A stretch of 64,000 nucleotides of DNA. Origin: Chelativorans sp. ZYF759. GTDB taxonomy: Bacteria; Pseudomonadota; Alphaproteobacteria; Rhizobiales; Rhizobiaceae. Shown here piece by piece: positions 1 to 11,874 of the stretch (position 1 is its first letter; each line of letters opens with the position of its first letter). The notes under the pieces were generated by a model. That model was given only the letters and a program-made list of their open reading frames with translations. It did no database searches and had not been told where the DNA came from. The stretch lies in NCBI RefSeq assembly GCF_012911015.1, contig NZ_WVVV01000009.1:134380-198379 (forward strand). The letters are read 5' to 3'. The position numbers and the translations under genes were made by a program.

Positions 1-438
1 GCCGATCGGCCGATCCACCAGTCCGCTCTGGATCAGGAGCGGGTTGATCATGCCGCCGGACGTGGAAAACAGCCATCGCCAGATGACCACGACGACGACG
101 GTCGGCACGATCCACGCGAGAATGATCCATGTGCGCGCGACCCGCACGCCCGGAAATTTCTCGTTGAGAATGAGCGCTGCGACCAGGGCCAGGGCGGTCT
201 GCAATACGGCATTGGCAACCACCCACACGATGCTCAGCCCCGCGGCGTTCCAGAAGGCGGAGCCACCGAGAATGTGCCGGTAATTGTCGAAGCCGACAAA
301 CGTGCCGGGCGATCCGATGACCCGCACGTCCTGCAGCGAGAGCTGCACCGCCTGGACCAGCGGCCACCCGAGGGTAGCCGCCAGCACGAGCATCGCCGGA
401 GCGACGAGAGCGAAGGCAAGCGCTTTCGACTGTTGCAT
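1..438 (-). CDS. Sugar ABC transporter permease (MalF/UgpA type), 3' end cut by window edge
   Basis: The first 146 residues of an integral membrane permease run off the left edge of the window. The ATG at 438 starts MQQSKALAFALVAPAML, a hydrophobic first segment (about residues 8-25). A periplasmic stretch containing the FVGFDNYRHI motif follows; this motif is common in MalF/UgpA-type permeases of carbohrydate ABC transporters (CUT1 family). Two further membrane segments lie near residues 65-90 and 102-122. The gene begins 18 bases after the solute-binding protein gene and surely works with it. The sugar is unknown; the neighbouring NagA and deaminase suggest an amino sugar or a chitin or peptidoglycan fragment. 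A second permease and an ATPase are expected beyond the edge. Confidence 0.88.
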   Translation of the reverse strand, partial: MQQSKALAFALVAPAMLVLAATLGWPLVQAVQLSLQDVRVIGSPGTFVGFDNYRHILGGSAFWNAAGLSIVWVVANAVLQTALALVAALILNEKFPGVRVARTWIILAWIVPTVVVVVIWRWLFSTSGGMINPLLIQSGLVDRPIG

Positions 439-456
439 CCGGCGATACCTTTTCGT

Positions 457-1734
457 TTAGCGCGCCGCTTCTTCCATGCGCGCCTGTCCGGCGGCAACGG
501 CGTCGGCCGGTGACTGGCCCGACACGGCCACTGCCTGCAGCGTCTCGGCGATGATGTTCTGTGCCGAAATCGCTGCGATCGAGGGGAAGGTGCGGCCGCT
601 GGTGAAGCCGAACAGCCTGCCGTTCTGGCCGTTGTCGATGATGGTTTCGATCTGCTCGCGGTATTTCTCCACCATCGGGTCGGACCAGAAGGTCTCGGCT
701 GTTGCGCCATCGGCTGTCACCGGCATGAACAGGCCCGGCTCCATGTTGAGGAAGCGCCCGTAATTCTCCGGCTCGAGCAGGAAGGAGACGAACTTCTTGG
801 AGGCCTCCATCTTCTCGTCGTCGGTCGACAGCAGCATCACCGCGTTCGCATAGGCGATGGTGTTGTGTTCCTCGCCATCCCGGGAGGGGATCGGCGCGAC
901 GCCGAGGTCGGCGGCGTCGCCTTCGGCCTGCGTGTCGTAGGTCGCGATGACGGAGAACTGCATGACCATTGCGCAGCTGCGGGACGAGAAGCATGCCTCG
1001 GCTTCGCCCCAGGTCCACGAGGTTGAATCGGCGGGCGAGAACTGAAGCATGTCGTTGTAGAACTCGAACGATGCGACCGTCTCGGGATTGTCGAAGCGCA
1101 GCGTGCCGTCCTCGTTGTAGATTTCGGTCGCGCCGCCATTGGTCATCACGGAATAGACCGTCTGGTCGGTATAGAGCTGCCTGTTGGCGGGAAGGCCCAT
1201 GCCCGACACGCCGTCAACCGACAGCGTCTCGGCGGCGTCCCGCCACTCTTCCCATGTCGAAGGGACCTCGATACCGGCTTCTTCGAGCACGCTTTTGCGG
1301 TACCACAGGTTCATCGTCATGTTGTAGAGCGGAACCGCCCACACGCCGCCATCGTAGGAATAGGCCTCGACGGTGGAATCGACGAAATCGTGCTTGGCGT
1401 CGAGTTCCTCCACGAACTCCTCGACCGAGGTCAGCGCGCCGATGTCCTTCAGGATCGGCGTGAAGTCGGGGATGGCAAACAGCATGTCCGGGCCCTGGCC
1501 GGCCGCGAGTGCTGCCGGTGTCTTGGCATAGACCTCGCCCCAGTTCTGCGGCTCCTGCGTCACGACGATGCCGGGATTGGCGGCGTTGAAGGCGTCGATC
1601 AGTTCCTGGACGCGCGCAACGCGGTGCGGCGGCTGTTCCATATGCCACAACGTGATCTCGACCGCGTCCTGCGCGAAGGCCGCGGCAGGCATCAGCATCG
1701 TCGTCGCCAGTGCAAGCTTCAAAATCGTTTTCAT
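457..1734 (-). CDS. Extracellular solute-binding protein, family 1 (sugar ABC transporter)
   Basis: A 425-residue periplasmic binding protein of the CUT1 carbohydrate family. The start at 1734 (MKTILKLALA) is preferred over an upstream in-frame ATG because an AAGGGAA ribosome site lies just before it. It also gives a clean signal peptide ending in AAAFAQ. The mature protein opens with VEITLWHMEQPPH and has the family motif ALAAGQGPDMLFAIPDF. It would capture a sugar in the periplasm and deliver it to the permease encoded directly downstream. The SIS-domain gene ends 46 bases upstream, so it belongs to the second transcription unit of the amino-sugar cluster. The exact ligand cannot be read from the sequence. 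Confidence 0.9.
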   Translation of the reverse strand: MKTILKLALATTMLMPAAAFAQDAVEITLWHMEQPPHRVARVQELIDAFNAANPGIVVTQEPQNWGEVYAKTPAALAAGQGPDMLFAIPDFTPILKDIGALTSVEEFVEELDAKHDFVDSTVEAYSYDGGVWAVPLYNMTMNLWYRKSVLEEAGIEVPSTWEEWRDAAETLSVDGVSGMGLPANRQLYTDQTVYSVMTNGGATEIYNEDGTLRFDNPETVASFEFYNDMLQFSPADSTSWTWGEAEACFSSRSCAMVMQFSVIATYDTQAEGDAADLGVAPIPSRDGEEHNTIAYANAVMLLSTDDEKMEASKKFVSFLLEPENYGRFLNMEPGLFMPVTADGATAETFWSDPMVEKYREQIETIIDNGQNGRLFGFTSGRTFPSIAAISAQNIIAETLQAVAVSGQSPADAVAAGQARMEEAAR

Positions 1735-1780
1735 CTCGTGTTCCCTTTCCTCACTCCGCAAAGAGCCCCGTTTTCAGTGC

Positions 1781-2509
1781 CTAAAGGTGCGGGTTCCGGG
1801 GCCGGTACCGCGCAATCAGTCGCTCGTTGTTTTCCTTGGCGCCCGGCATGTTGGCGCTGAGATAGATCGGCGCTTCGCCCTCCTTCGAAAGCCGCGCGGC
1901 GGCGCCCGCCAGGATCGCGTTGATGACCGCCACGCCCAGCGCGGTGGAGACCGGACCGACCTTGAGTTCATTGTCGGGAACGGCGATCACGGCATCGCCG
2001 GGAGGCGCACCGTTGTCGAGAACGATGTCGGCCAGATCGGCCAGCCGCTCGCGTCCCTTGGCGGCAGCGGTGGAATAGTCGACCGAGGTGATGGCGATCA
2101 CCGTCGCGCCGCGCGCCTTGCCGATCCGTGCCGCCTCCAGGGGGGCTGCGTTGACGCCCGAGTTGGACGACACGAACAGCACGTCATTGGCGCCGATCGG
2201 ATAGCGATCCATGATGGGGCCGACGATGCCGTCCATCCGTTCATAGGCCGTGCCGGCGACGGCGCCGTCATGCAGCATGGTCGGCCCGGCCAGGATCGGC
2301 ACGGTCAGTGCCAGCCCGCCGGCGCGGAAATGCACCTCCTCCGCCAGCATGTGGGAGTGACCGGTGCCGAAGACATAGACCAGCCCGTCTCGCTTTGCGG
2401 TCTCCACGATCGCGTCTTCGGCCTGCTTGATCGGCTCTGCAAGCGAGTCCTTCAGCGCCGCCAGGCGGGCGATAAGATCGGAGAGATATGCGTCCGCGAT
2501 GGTGCTCAT
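1781..2509 (-). CDS. SIS-domain sugar-phosphate protein, UPF0309 / COG4821 family
   Basis: A 242-residue soluble protein with one SIS (sugar isomerase) domain. [16 protein letters not shown] (about 44-59) and [15 protein letters not shown] (about 115-129) are the phosphosugar-binding loops typical of the UPF0309/COG4821 family. Members are commonly found next to sugar transporters but most lack a proven reaction; isomerase, lyase or etherase activity on an amino-sugar phosphate are all possible. Its ATG overlaps the stop of the upstream GntR regulator (ATGA), so the two are translationally coupled, and the solute-binding protein follows. The protein is distinct from the two-SIS-domain deaminase at 5969-6988, so the cluster has two different SIS enzymes. 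Confidence 0.85.
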   Translation of the reverse strand: MSTIADAYLSDLIARLAALKDSLAEPIKQAEDAIVETAKRDGLVYVFGTGHSHMLAEEVHFRAGGLALTVPILAGPTMLHDGAVAGTAYERMDGIVGPIMDRYPIGANDVLFVSSNSGVNAAPLEAARIGKARGATVIAITSVDYSTAAAKGRERLADLADIVLDNGAPPGDAVIAVPDNELKVGPVSTALGVAVINAILAGAAARLSKEGEAPIYLSANMPGAKENNERLIARYRPRNPHL

Positions 2510-3240
2510 GCCTGTGTTCCGGCTCCCAGCGAGAGATTGACTTTCATGACGAAGAAATCACCGCGATAGGTGGAGCGCACATATTCGAATGCGTTGCCGT
2601 CCTGGTCGCGGGTCAGTCGGGTGAGGTTGAGAACCGGCGCGCCCTGTTCGGTGTGAAGAGTGCGGGCGATCGCCGCATCCGCCAGGCCGGCCATCAGGGT
2701 CTGCTCGGCCCGGGTCGGAACGATGCCGAAATGGGCGCTCAGCGTCGCATAGAGCGAGGCACTCTGGAAATCCGCCAGTTCCAGCAGGCCTTGCGTGCGG
2801 CTCGCCACAACATCCGTGGTTTCCAGCGCCACCGGCGCGCCATCCACGAAGCGCACGCGGGTCAGGCTGTGCACCTTGCCCGTGGCAGGCAGCGACAGGG
2901 CGCGGGCGCAATCCTCGTCCGGCTGGCGGGTGCCGGATGTGACGATCACGCTGGACGCATGCCGGCCCTGCCGGTCCATTTCCTCGGTGAAGCCGGAAAG
3001 GGTCTCAAGCCGCTGTTCGATCTGGCGGCTGCCGACGAAAGTGCCTTGTCCGGTGCGCGTTTCGACAAGACCCTTGGCGCTCAGGTGGCGCAGCGCCTGG
3101 CGCGCGGTCATGCGGCTGACGCCCATCCGCTCGGAAAGAACGCGTTCGGATTCGATCTTCTCGCCGGCCTTGAGCGCACCCGACGTGATCTCGGATTCGA
3201 GATCGCTGGCGATCCTCAAATAGAGCGGCGCATCGTCCAT
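2506..3240 (-). CDS. GntR family transcriptional regulator, HutC/UTRA type (regulator 1)
   Basis: A 244-residue repressor-like protein. Its N-terminal winged helix includes [18 protein letters not shown] (about residues 39-56). A C-terminal UTRA ligand domain ends near SLGAGTQA. The ATG at 3240 was chosen because it starts the canonical [15 protein letters not shown]; an upstream in-frame ATG would run through the palindromic operators. HutC-type regulators usually sense a sugar phosphate or related metabolite and repress their own operon. Two palindromic boxes lie directly upstream (3255-3291), so autoregulation with the downstream SIS, binding-protein and permease genes is likely. The cluster contains a second, different GntR regulator at 6985-7740. 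Confidence 0.92.
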   Translation of the reverse strand: MDDAPLYLRIASDLESEITSGALKAGEKIESERVLSERMGVSRMTARQALRHLSAKGLVETRTGQGTFVGSRQIEQRLETLSGFTEEMDRQGRHASSVIVTSGTRQPDEDCARALSLPATGKVHSLTRVRFVDGAPVALETTDVVASRTQGLLELADFQSASLYATLSAHFGIVPTRAEQTLMAGLADAAIARTLHTEQGAPVLNLTRLTRDQDGNAFEYVRSTYRGDFFVMKVNLSLGAGTQA

Positions 3241-3254
3241 CGAATGTTCCCGCA

Positions 3255-3291
3255 ACTGGTATAGTCCAGCTTCATAGTGGTATATACCACT
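3255..3291 (-). promoter_or_regulatory. Two HutC/NagR-like operator boxes upstream of GntR regulator 1
   Basis: A perfect 16-base palindrome, AGTGGTATATACCACT, occupies 3276-3291. A related imperfect box, CTGGTATAGTCCAG, lies at 3256-3269. Both sit in the 93-base gap between the kinase gene and the GntR gene on the minus strand. The pattern TGGTATA.ACCA resembles operators of HutC-subfamily regulators such as NagR/YvoA. Inference: regulator 1 binds here to control itself and the SIS, solute-binding protein and permease genes. Confidence 0.75.
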
Positions 3292-3333
3292 TACTCTGAC
3301 TCGGCCGGGCATCGGAGTCAAATGTTTTTGCGC

Positions 3334-4827
3334 TCAACAAAGCAGCCGGTCGCGGGCCTGCCTGTAACTGCCGAGAGCGGGCGCCAGCGCGATCGCCCCG
3401 GCCTCATCCGGCCGGTAGATCCGACCTTTGCCGGCGACCGATGCCGACGCGGTGTTGATGGTCGCGAATGCGCCCACGGCCGTGGCCGCCAGCAGGGCCG
3501 CCCCGCGTGCGCCGAACTGCGATCCGGCGGGAACCTCGATCGGCTTGCCGACCAGGTCGCAGATCATCTGCACCCAGTGCGGGTTCTGCGCGCCGCCACC
3601 GGTGAGCAGCACGCGTTCGCCGTCGAAGGACAGCGCGTCGAACAGGTCACGCATGGCGAATGCCACGCCCTCGAGCACCGCGCGGAAGAGGCAGGCCCTG
3701 TCATGGCGCGGCGAGAGGCCGGCGAACTGCGCCCGCGCAGCCGGATTGACACGTGGTGCGATGATGCCGCTTTCCGACAGATAGGGCAGGTAGCTCAGCC
3801 CGCGCGCACCCGGCGGGGTCGCGCGCAACATCTCGTCCAGGAGCGCGAAGCGTTCGGGCTTGTCGGCAATGTCCGGTGCGAGGGCGGAGAACGCCCAGTC
3901 GAGGTTGAGCGTTCCGGCGACATTCACCATGGCGCGATACCAGCGCTCGCCCGGCAGGGTGAACAGGAGCCCCATGTCGGCCGGCTCGAATACCGGCCTG
4001 TCGTGCACGATGCCGACCATGCAGGTGGTGCCGAGAACGGCGGTGGCGGTGCCCGCCGTCAGCCCGCCCGCGCCGATCACCGTGGCGGCAACGTCGCCCG
4101 CACCGATGGCCACCGGCAGCCCTGCGGGCAGGCCGAGCATGCCGGCCACCTCGGCCGTCAGACCGCCGGCGAGACTCTCGGATTCCCCGACGGGCGGCAG
4201 AAGTGCCGCGTGGTCCTCCAGGCCGAACAGGCTTGTCATTTCGCTGCTGCGCGTGCGCTGGCGCGCCGACCCGGGGATGACCGATGCTTCCGTGCGGTCC
4301 GTCGCGACCTTGCCGGTCAGGCGAAACCGCAGGAAATCCTTGTAGCTCAACACATGGTGCGCGCGGGCGATCACGTGCGGCTCATGGGCGACCAGCCAGG
4401 CCAGCACAGGCAGCGTGCAGCCCTGCTGCATCACCGACCCGGACGACATGAAGACCTTCTTCATGAAAGAGGGATCGCGGGCGATGTGATCCACGATCAG
4501 CGCCTGAGCGCGGCTGTCCTCCCAGGTGATGCCTGGCCGCAGCGCGTTTCCTGCCTCATCCGTCACCCATGCGCCGACCATCGCGGCGGTCAAGCCGATG
4601 GCCCGGATGCGCGTGGCGTCCACGCCGCTTTCGCGCACGACGCGGCCGATCACGTCGAGCGTCGCGTTCCAGCATTCGCGCGGGTCGAGTTCGCTCCACC
4701 CGGTATGCGGCCGATGCACGGTCGTGCGCCGCTGGGCTTCGCCGAGCTGGTTTCCCTGAAGGTCGAAGATCGCCGCCTTGGTCAGCGACGTTCCCGCATC
4801 GAGCCCGATATAGAGATCGCCGCTCAT
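3334..4827 (-). CDS. FGGY-family carbohydrate kinase (xylulokinase-like)
   Basis: A 497-residue kinase of the FGGY fold. The N-terminal phosphate loop is YIGLDAGTSLTKAAIFD. The second ATPase lobe has IGAGDVAATVIGAGG, and the adenosine motif is LLTGGGAQNPHWVQ followed by GARGAALLAA. These kinases phosphorylate sugars and polyols such as xylulose, gluconate and glycerol. Here the gene is the last of a four-gene overlapping operon with a deaminase and NagA; its ATG overlaps the nagA stop as ATGA. The position implies it supplies the sugar phosphate that NagA uses, a job normally done by a ROK or BadF kinase, so the substrate needs testing. The GGTMTA operators and regulator 1 follow it. Confidence 0.9.
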   Translation of the reverse strand: MSGDLYIGLDAGTSLTKAAIFDLQGNQLGEAQRRTTVHRPHTGWSELDPRECWNATLDVIGRVVRESGVDATRIRAIGLTAAMVGAWVTDEAGNALRPGITWEDSRAQALIVDHIARDPSFMKKVFMSSGSVMQQGCTLPVLAWLVAHEPHVIARAHHVLSYKDFLRFRLTGKVATDRTEASVIPGSARQRTRSSEMTSLFGLEDHAALLPPVGESESLAGGLTAEVAGMLGLPAGLPVAIGAGDVAATVIGAGGLTAGTATAVLGTTCMVGIVHDRPVFEPADMGLLFTLPGERWYRAMVNVAGTLNLDWAFSALAPDIADKPERFALLDEMLRATPPGARGLSYLPYLSESGIIAPRVNPAARAQFAGLSPRHDRACLFRAVLEGVAFAMRDLFDALSFDGERVLLTGGGAQNPHWVQMICDLVGKPIEVPAGSQFGARGAALLAATAVGAFATINTASASVAGKGRIYRPDEAGAIALAPALGSYRQARDRLLC

Positions 4828-5969
4828 AGCTCCTCCGCCAGCCAGACGGCGCGGATGTCGATCCTGTCGCTCATGTGGACGAGGTCGGCACGCGCGCCGG
4901 CGACAAGCCTGCCGCGCACATGGCCCATGCGGAGGAAATCGGCAGGATCGGCTGTTGCCCGGCGCAGCGCGTCCTCCAGCGAGAGCCCGACGCGCTCGAC
5001 CAGGAAGCGCAGCGAGGCCGCCATGTCGATGTCGGAACCGGCGAGGGTGCCGTCCTCGAGGGTGAGCTTGGGACAATGGCCGCTATGGTCGCTGCGCACG
5101 GTTCGGCCGTTGAGGGTGAAACTGTCCTTGTCGCTGGCCACCAGCGCCATCGCGTCGGTCACGATGAACAGCCGGCCCGGTCCGCGCTTGGCCGCGAAGG
5201 CGATCTCGAGCGCGCGCGGATCGACATGGTGGCCATCCGCGATGATCCCGCCCCACACGTCCGGCCGCGTCAGCGCCGCACCCACCAGACCCGGATCGCG
5301 ATGCGAAAGCCCGCTCATGGCATTGTAGAGGTGGGTGACGCCGCGCGCGCCCGCATCGAAGAGCGCCTCGGCCTGGTCGGCCGTGCAGTCGCTGTGGCCG
5401 ATCGAGACGATCACGCCGCCATCGGCGAGCTGGTGAACCGCCTCGGCGGAGACCTGGTTGGCCGCAAGCGTCACGACCAGCGCGCCGAGGGTTTTTGCCG
5501 CGCCCAGGTAGAGGGCGATGTCGTCATCGCCCAGCGGGCGCATGAATTCCGCCAGATGCGCGCCCTTGCGGGCAGGGTCGAGATGCGGCCCTTCCAGATG
5601 TATGCCCGCCACGCCGGCAATCCGTGCGCCCCGAGCGGCATCAAGTACCGCCAGCACCTTCTCGCGTGTGTCGGTGATGAGCGTAGGCAGCAAGGCCGTC
5701 GTGCCGAACGGTCGATGGGCCGCGGCGATGCGCGCCATCCCTTCCGCCGAAGGATCGTCGTTCAGCAGGATGCCGCCGCCGCCATTCACCTGGACGTCGA
5801 TGAAGCCCGGCGACAGGATGCCCCCATCGAGCCAATGCACGGCGGATCCCGAAGGCGGTTTGCCCTTCGCGATGCCGACGATGCGGCCGTTCTCGGTCAC
5901 CAGATGGTGGTCGTCGAGAATGCGCTCCCCATCGAACAGGCGCGCGCCTGCAAATGCGAGGTGGCCCAT
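4824..5969 (-). CDS. nagA: N-acetylglucosamine-6-phosphate deacetylase
   Basis: A 381-residue amidohydrolase that removes the acetyl group from N-acetylglucosamine 6-phosphate. Family marks in order are SPGFIDVQVNGGGG (about residues 51-64), HLEGPHLDP (metal and substrate site, including the usual Glu), VSIGHSDCTADQAEA (metal His), TRGVTHLYNAMS-type HLYNAM, and FIVTDAM with the catalytic Asp. The start at 5969 (MGHLAFAGARLFDG) overlaps the last base of the upstream deaminase stop codon (TGATG), and the stop overlaps the kinase ATG. The product, glucosamine 6-phosphate, is the substrate of the NagB-II-like protein encoded immediately upstream. Confidence 0.95.
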   Translation of the reverse strand: MGHLAFAGARLFDGERILDDHHLVTENGRIVGIAKGKPPSGSAVHWLDGGILSPGFIDVQVNGGGGILLNDDPSAEGMARIAAAHRPFGTTALLPTLITDTREKVLAVLDAARGARIAGVAGIHLEGPHLDPARKGAHLAEFMRPLGDDDIALYLGAAKTLGALVVTLAANQVSAEAVHQLADGGVIVSIGHSDCTADQAEALFDAGARGVTHLYNAMSGLSHRDPGLVGAALTRPDVWGGIIADGHHVDPRALEIAFAAKRGPGRLFIVTDAMALVASDKDSFTLNGRTVRSDHSGHCPKLTLEDGTLAGSDIDMAASLRFLVERVGLSLEDALRRATADPADFLRMGHVRGRLVAGARADLVHMSDRIDIRAVWLAEEL

Positions 5970-6988
5970 CAGACCGTCTCCGTCACTTTGCGCAGATTGG
6001 CCGGCCTGTCCGGGTCGAGCCCGCGCAGCAGCGCCGCCTTCTCGATGGCGCGATACCAGGCCAGAACAAAGACCAGCGTATCGGTCACGGCATGGCCGGT
6101 GGAGGGCGTGCGGATGCCATCGGCAAGCTCGGCCGTGGAGATCGGCAGCACCACGCCACCCATCCCACGCAACCGGTCGATCGTTTCGACCATGCCTTTG
6201 AAGGAAGCGTCCTGCGCCGCGAACACGACGACCGGGAAACCGGGCTGCACGAGTTGAAGCGGGCCGTGCATCAGTTCGGCCGATGAGAATGCCTCGGCAT
6301 GGATGCCAGCCGTCTCCTTGGCTTTGAGTGCGGCTTCGAGCGCAATGCCGAAGGCCGGCCCGCGTCCCGTGACATAAAGCGACTGGGCCTTCGCCAGAGT
6401 CTGGGCCAGAGCGTCGGTCGCCTCCGGGGCGAGCGCGTCCAGCGCGTCGGGCAGCGCTGCAAGTCCGGCCTTCAGCGCTTGGTCCCCGGATGCGCCGGCC
6501 ACGATCGCGAATAAAGCGGCACAGGACGCGATGAAGCTCTTTGTGGCCGCGACGCTTTTCTCCTCGCCCGCCTGTATCGACACCACGCGGTCGGCCGCCC
6601 GCGCGAGCGGGCTGTCGGCGACGTTGACGACGGCGATGGTCTTCGCCCCGCCCCCTGCCGCCGTCGCCTGCAGCGCAACGATGTCCGGGCTCGCGCCCGA
6701 CTGGGAGACGGTCAGGTGCAAGCCGCCCGTCAGCCTCAGCGCCGTGCCATAGACCGATGCCACGGACGGACCGATCGAGGCGACCGGTCGCCCCAGCATG
6801 ATCTCGCACGCATATTTGAACGCGGTCATCGCGTGGTCCGACGAGCCGCGCGCCGCCGTGGTGACCGGACCGGTCGCGGCGGCGAGCATCTTGGCGGCGG
6901 CCTCGAGCGACGCACGCTCCGTCGCCAGCAGACGGCGCACCGCTCCTGCCGCCTGGTCCGCTTCGATCGACATCTGGCTGGCGCTCAT
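5969..6988 (-). CDS. Two-SIS-domain protein, glucosamine-6-phosphate deaminase (NagB-II type)
   Basis: A 339-residue protein with two SIS domains, like the isomerase half of GlmS but lacking the glutamine amidotransferase part. TAARGSSDHAMTAF (about 44-57), TVSQSGASPDIV (about 93-104) and AGEEKSVAATKSFIAS (about 139-154) are the phosphosugar loops and the conserved Glu/Lys region. Such free-standing proteins in nag clusters are NagB-II deaminases turning glucosamine 6-phosphate into fructose 6-phosphate and ammonia; AgaS-type use of galactosamine phosphate is the alternative. GGAGA precedes the ATG at 6988, which overlaps the GntR stop (ATGA). No classical NagB is seen in the window. Confidence 0.9.
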   Translation of the reverse strand: MSASQMSIEADQAAGAVRRLLATERASLEAAAKMLAAATGPVTTAARGSSDHAMTAFKYACEIMLGRPVASIGPSVASVYGTALRLTGGLHLTVSQSGASPDIVALQATAAGGGAKTIAVVNVADSPLARAADRVVSIQAGEEKSVAATKSFIASCAALFAIVAGASGDQALKAGLAALPDALDALAPEATDALAQTLAKAQSLYVTGRGPAFGIALEAALKAKETAGIHAEAFSSAELMHGPLQLVQPGFPVVVFAAQDASFKGMVETIDRLRGMGGVVLPISTAELADGIRTPSTGHAVTDTLVFVLAWYRAIEKAALLRGLDPDRPANLRKVTETV

Positions 6989-7740
6989 TTTAGGTCTCCG
7001 GCATCGAGCCGGGCGACGAAATCATAGGCGTCGCCCCGGTAGTGGGATTTCGTATATTCGATCGGCCGCCCATCGGGCAGGAAGGCGATGCGCTCGATCA
7101 GCATTCCGGCCGTGCCTTCGGCGGTGCCGAGCAGTTCGGCCTGCCGCCGATCCAGCGACACCGCGCGCATGCGCTGCATTCCACGCGACGGACTCAGGCC
7201 CAGCCGTGCGAGTTCGGCGTAGAGAGAGCCTTCCCCCAGCGGCGCCTCGCCCACGAGCCGTTCCGGCAGGCAGGCAGCTTCGATGGCGAGGGGGCGCCCG
7301 TTGCCCAGCCGCAGCCGGGTCAGGCGAACCACCTGCTCGTCGCCGCCGAGCGCCAAAGCCTCGCGTTCGCGCTGGCTGGCGGGTGCCCGGGCCAGGTCCA
7401 GCACGCGATTGGTGGCGTCGCGCCCATGCTGGGCCATGTCATCCGAGAAGGAAGAGAGCAGCCACAAAGGCTGCTCCAGCGCCCGCGCACCGCCACGCAC
7501 ATAATTGCCGCTGCCGGCCCTGGTCTCCAGAAGCCCGTCTTCGGCCAGCACGCGGTAGGCCGCACGCACGGTGACCCGCGACAGGCCGAGACTGCCCGCC
7601 AGCGCGCGTTCGGTGGGCAGCGACGCGCCCTCGCCAAGCTCCCCCTGCCTGATCGCCTCGGCGATGGTGCGGGCAAGGCGGCGATAGACCGGGCCGTCGC
7701 CATCAGGAAGGAAGGAACTGAGAAAACCAAGCTGGTCCAT
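6985..7740 (-). CDS. GntR family transcriptional regulator, HutC/UTRA type (regulator 2)
   Basis: A 251-residue regulator whose N-terminal helix-turn-helix includes LAGSLGLSRVTVRAAYRVLAE (about residues 47-67). A UTRA sensor domain ends with HYRGDAYDFVARLDAG. It heads the operon with the deaminase, nagA and kinase genes, each overlapping the next. The ATG at 7740 is favoured because only two bases separate it from a palindromic operator; an upstream ATG at 7749 would lie inside the operator. No Shine-Dalgarno sequence fits, so the message may be leaderless. It resembles regulator 1 in architecture but has a different operator, suggesting a different effector or DNA target. Confidence 0.9.
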   Translation of the reverse strand: MDQLGFLSSFLPDGDGPVYRRLARTIAEAIRQGELGEGASLPTERALAGSLGLSRVTVRAAYRVLAEDGLLETRAGSGNYVRGGARALEQPLWLLSSFSDDMAQHGRDATNRVLDLARAPASQREREALALGGDEQVVRLTRLRLGNGRPLAIEAACLPERLVGEAPLGEGSLYAELARLGLSPSRGMQRMRAVSLDRRQAELLGTAEGTAGMLIERIAFLPDGRPIEYTKSHYRGDAYDFVARLDAGDLK

Positions 7741-7741
7741 G

Positions 7742-7777
7742 ATTGGCATTAATACCAATAGCAAACCAATTCGGCAA
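7742..7777 (-). promoter_or_regulatory. Promoter with overlapping GntR operator for the deaminase-nagA-kinase operon
   Basis: Read on the minus strand, a TTGCCG -35 (7772-7777) and a TATTAA -10 (7749-7754) are separated by exactly 17 bases. The -10 lies inside the near-perfect palindrome ATTGGCATTAATACCAAT (7742-7759). The expected transcription start falls within a base or two of the GntR ATG at 7740, which predicts a leaderless transcript. A bound repressor would cover the -10 and the start site. An extra ACCAAT half-site lies at 7765-7770. Confidence 0.72.
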
Positions 7778-7963
7778 GCCAGGCCCTGCCGTGAACCCCG
7801 GATGGCGATAGGCCTGGAAATCCAGGCGTCGCCCGCCGCGGCGGCACTGCTTGTTGCGATAGAGGACCCTCGCGGCGTCGCCGCATGGGCCTCGCATGGC
7901 TTGACACGGTGGCGCGGCTTCTCCACCTGATTGGCGAACAGTCTCGCTCAGGGAGCTGCCTTG

Positions 7964-9214
<1,251 letters not shown>

Positions 9215-9230
9215 GCGGCAACCAGGGGCC

Positions 9231-11744
<2,514 letters not shown>

Positions 11745-11874
11745 CGTGGACTTCCCCCGCCCGTCATCAACAGCTGAAGTCTTTAACATCGACATTAAGC
11801 GGGGATTAATCCTGTCGCCGGGTTCCGCCGCCCGCGATAACGATGTCGATTATGCTGAATGATTGCCTAACGGA

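Noticed and set aside
3316-3321. TTGACT as a -35 box for regulator 1
   Set aside because: No suitable -10 lies 16-18 bases downstream on the minus strand.
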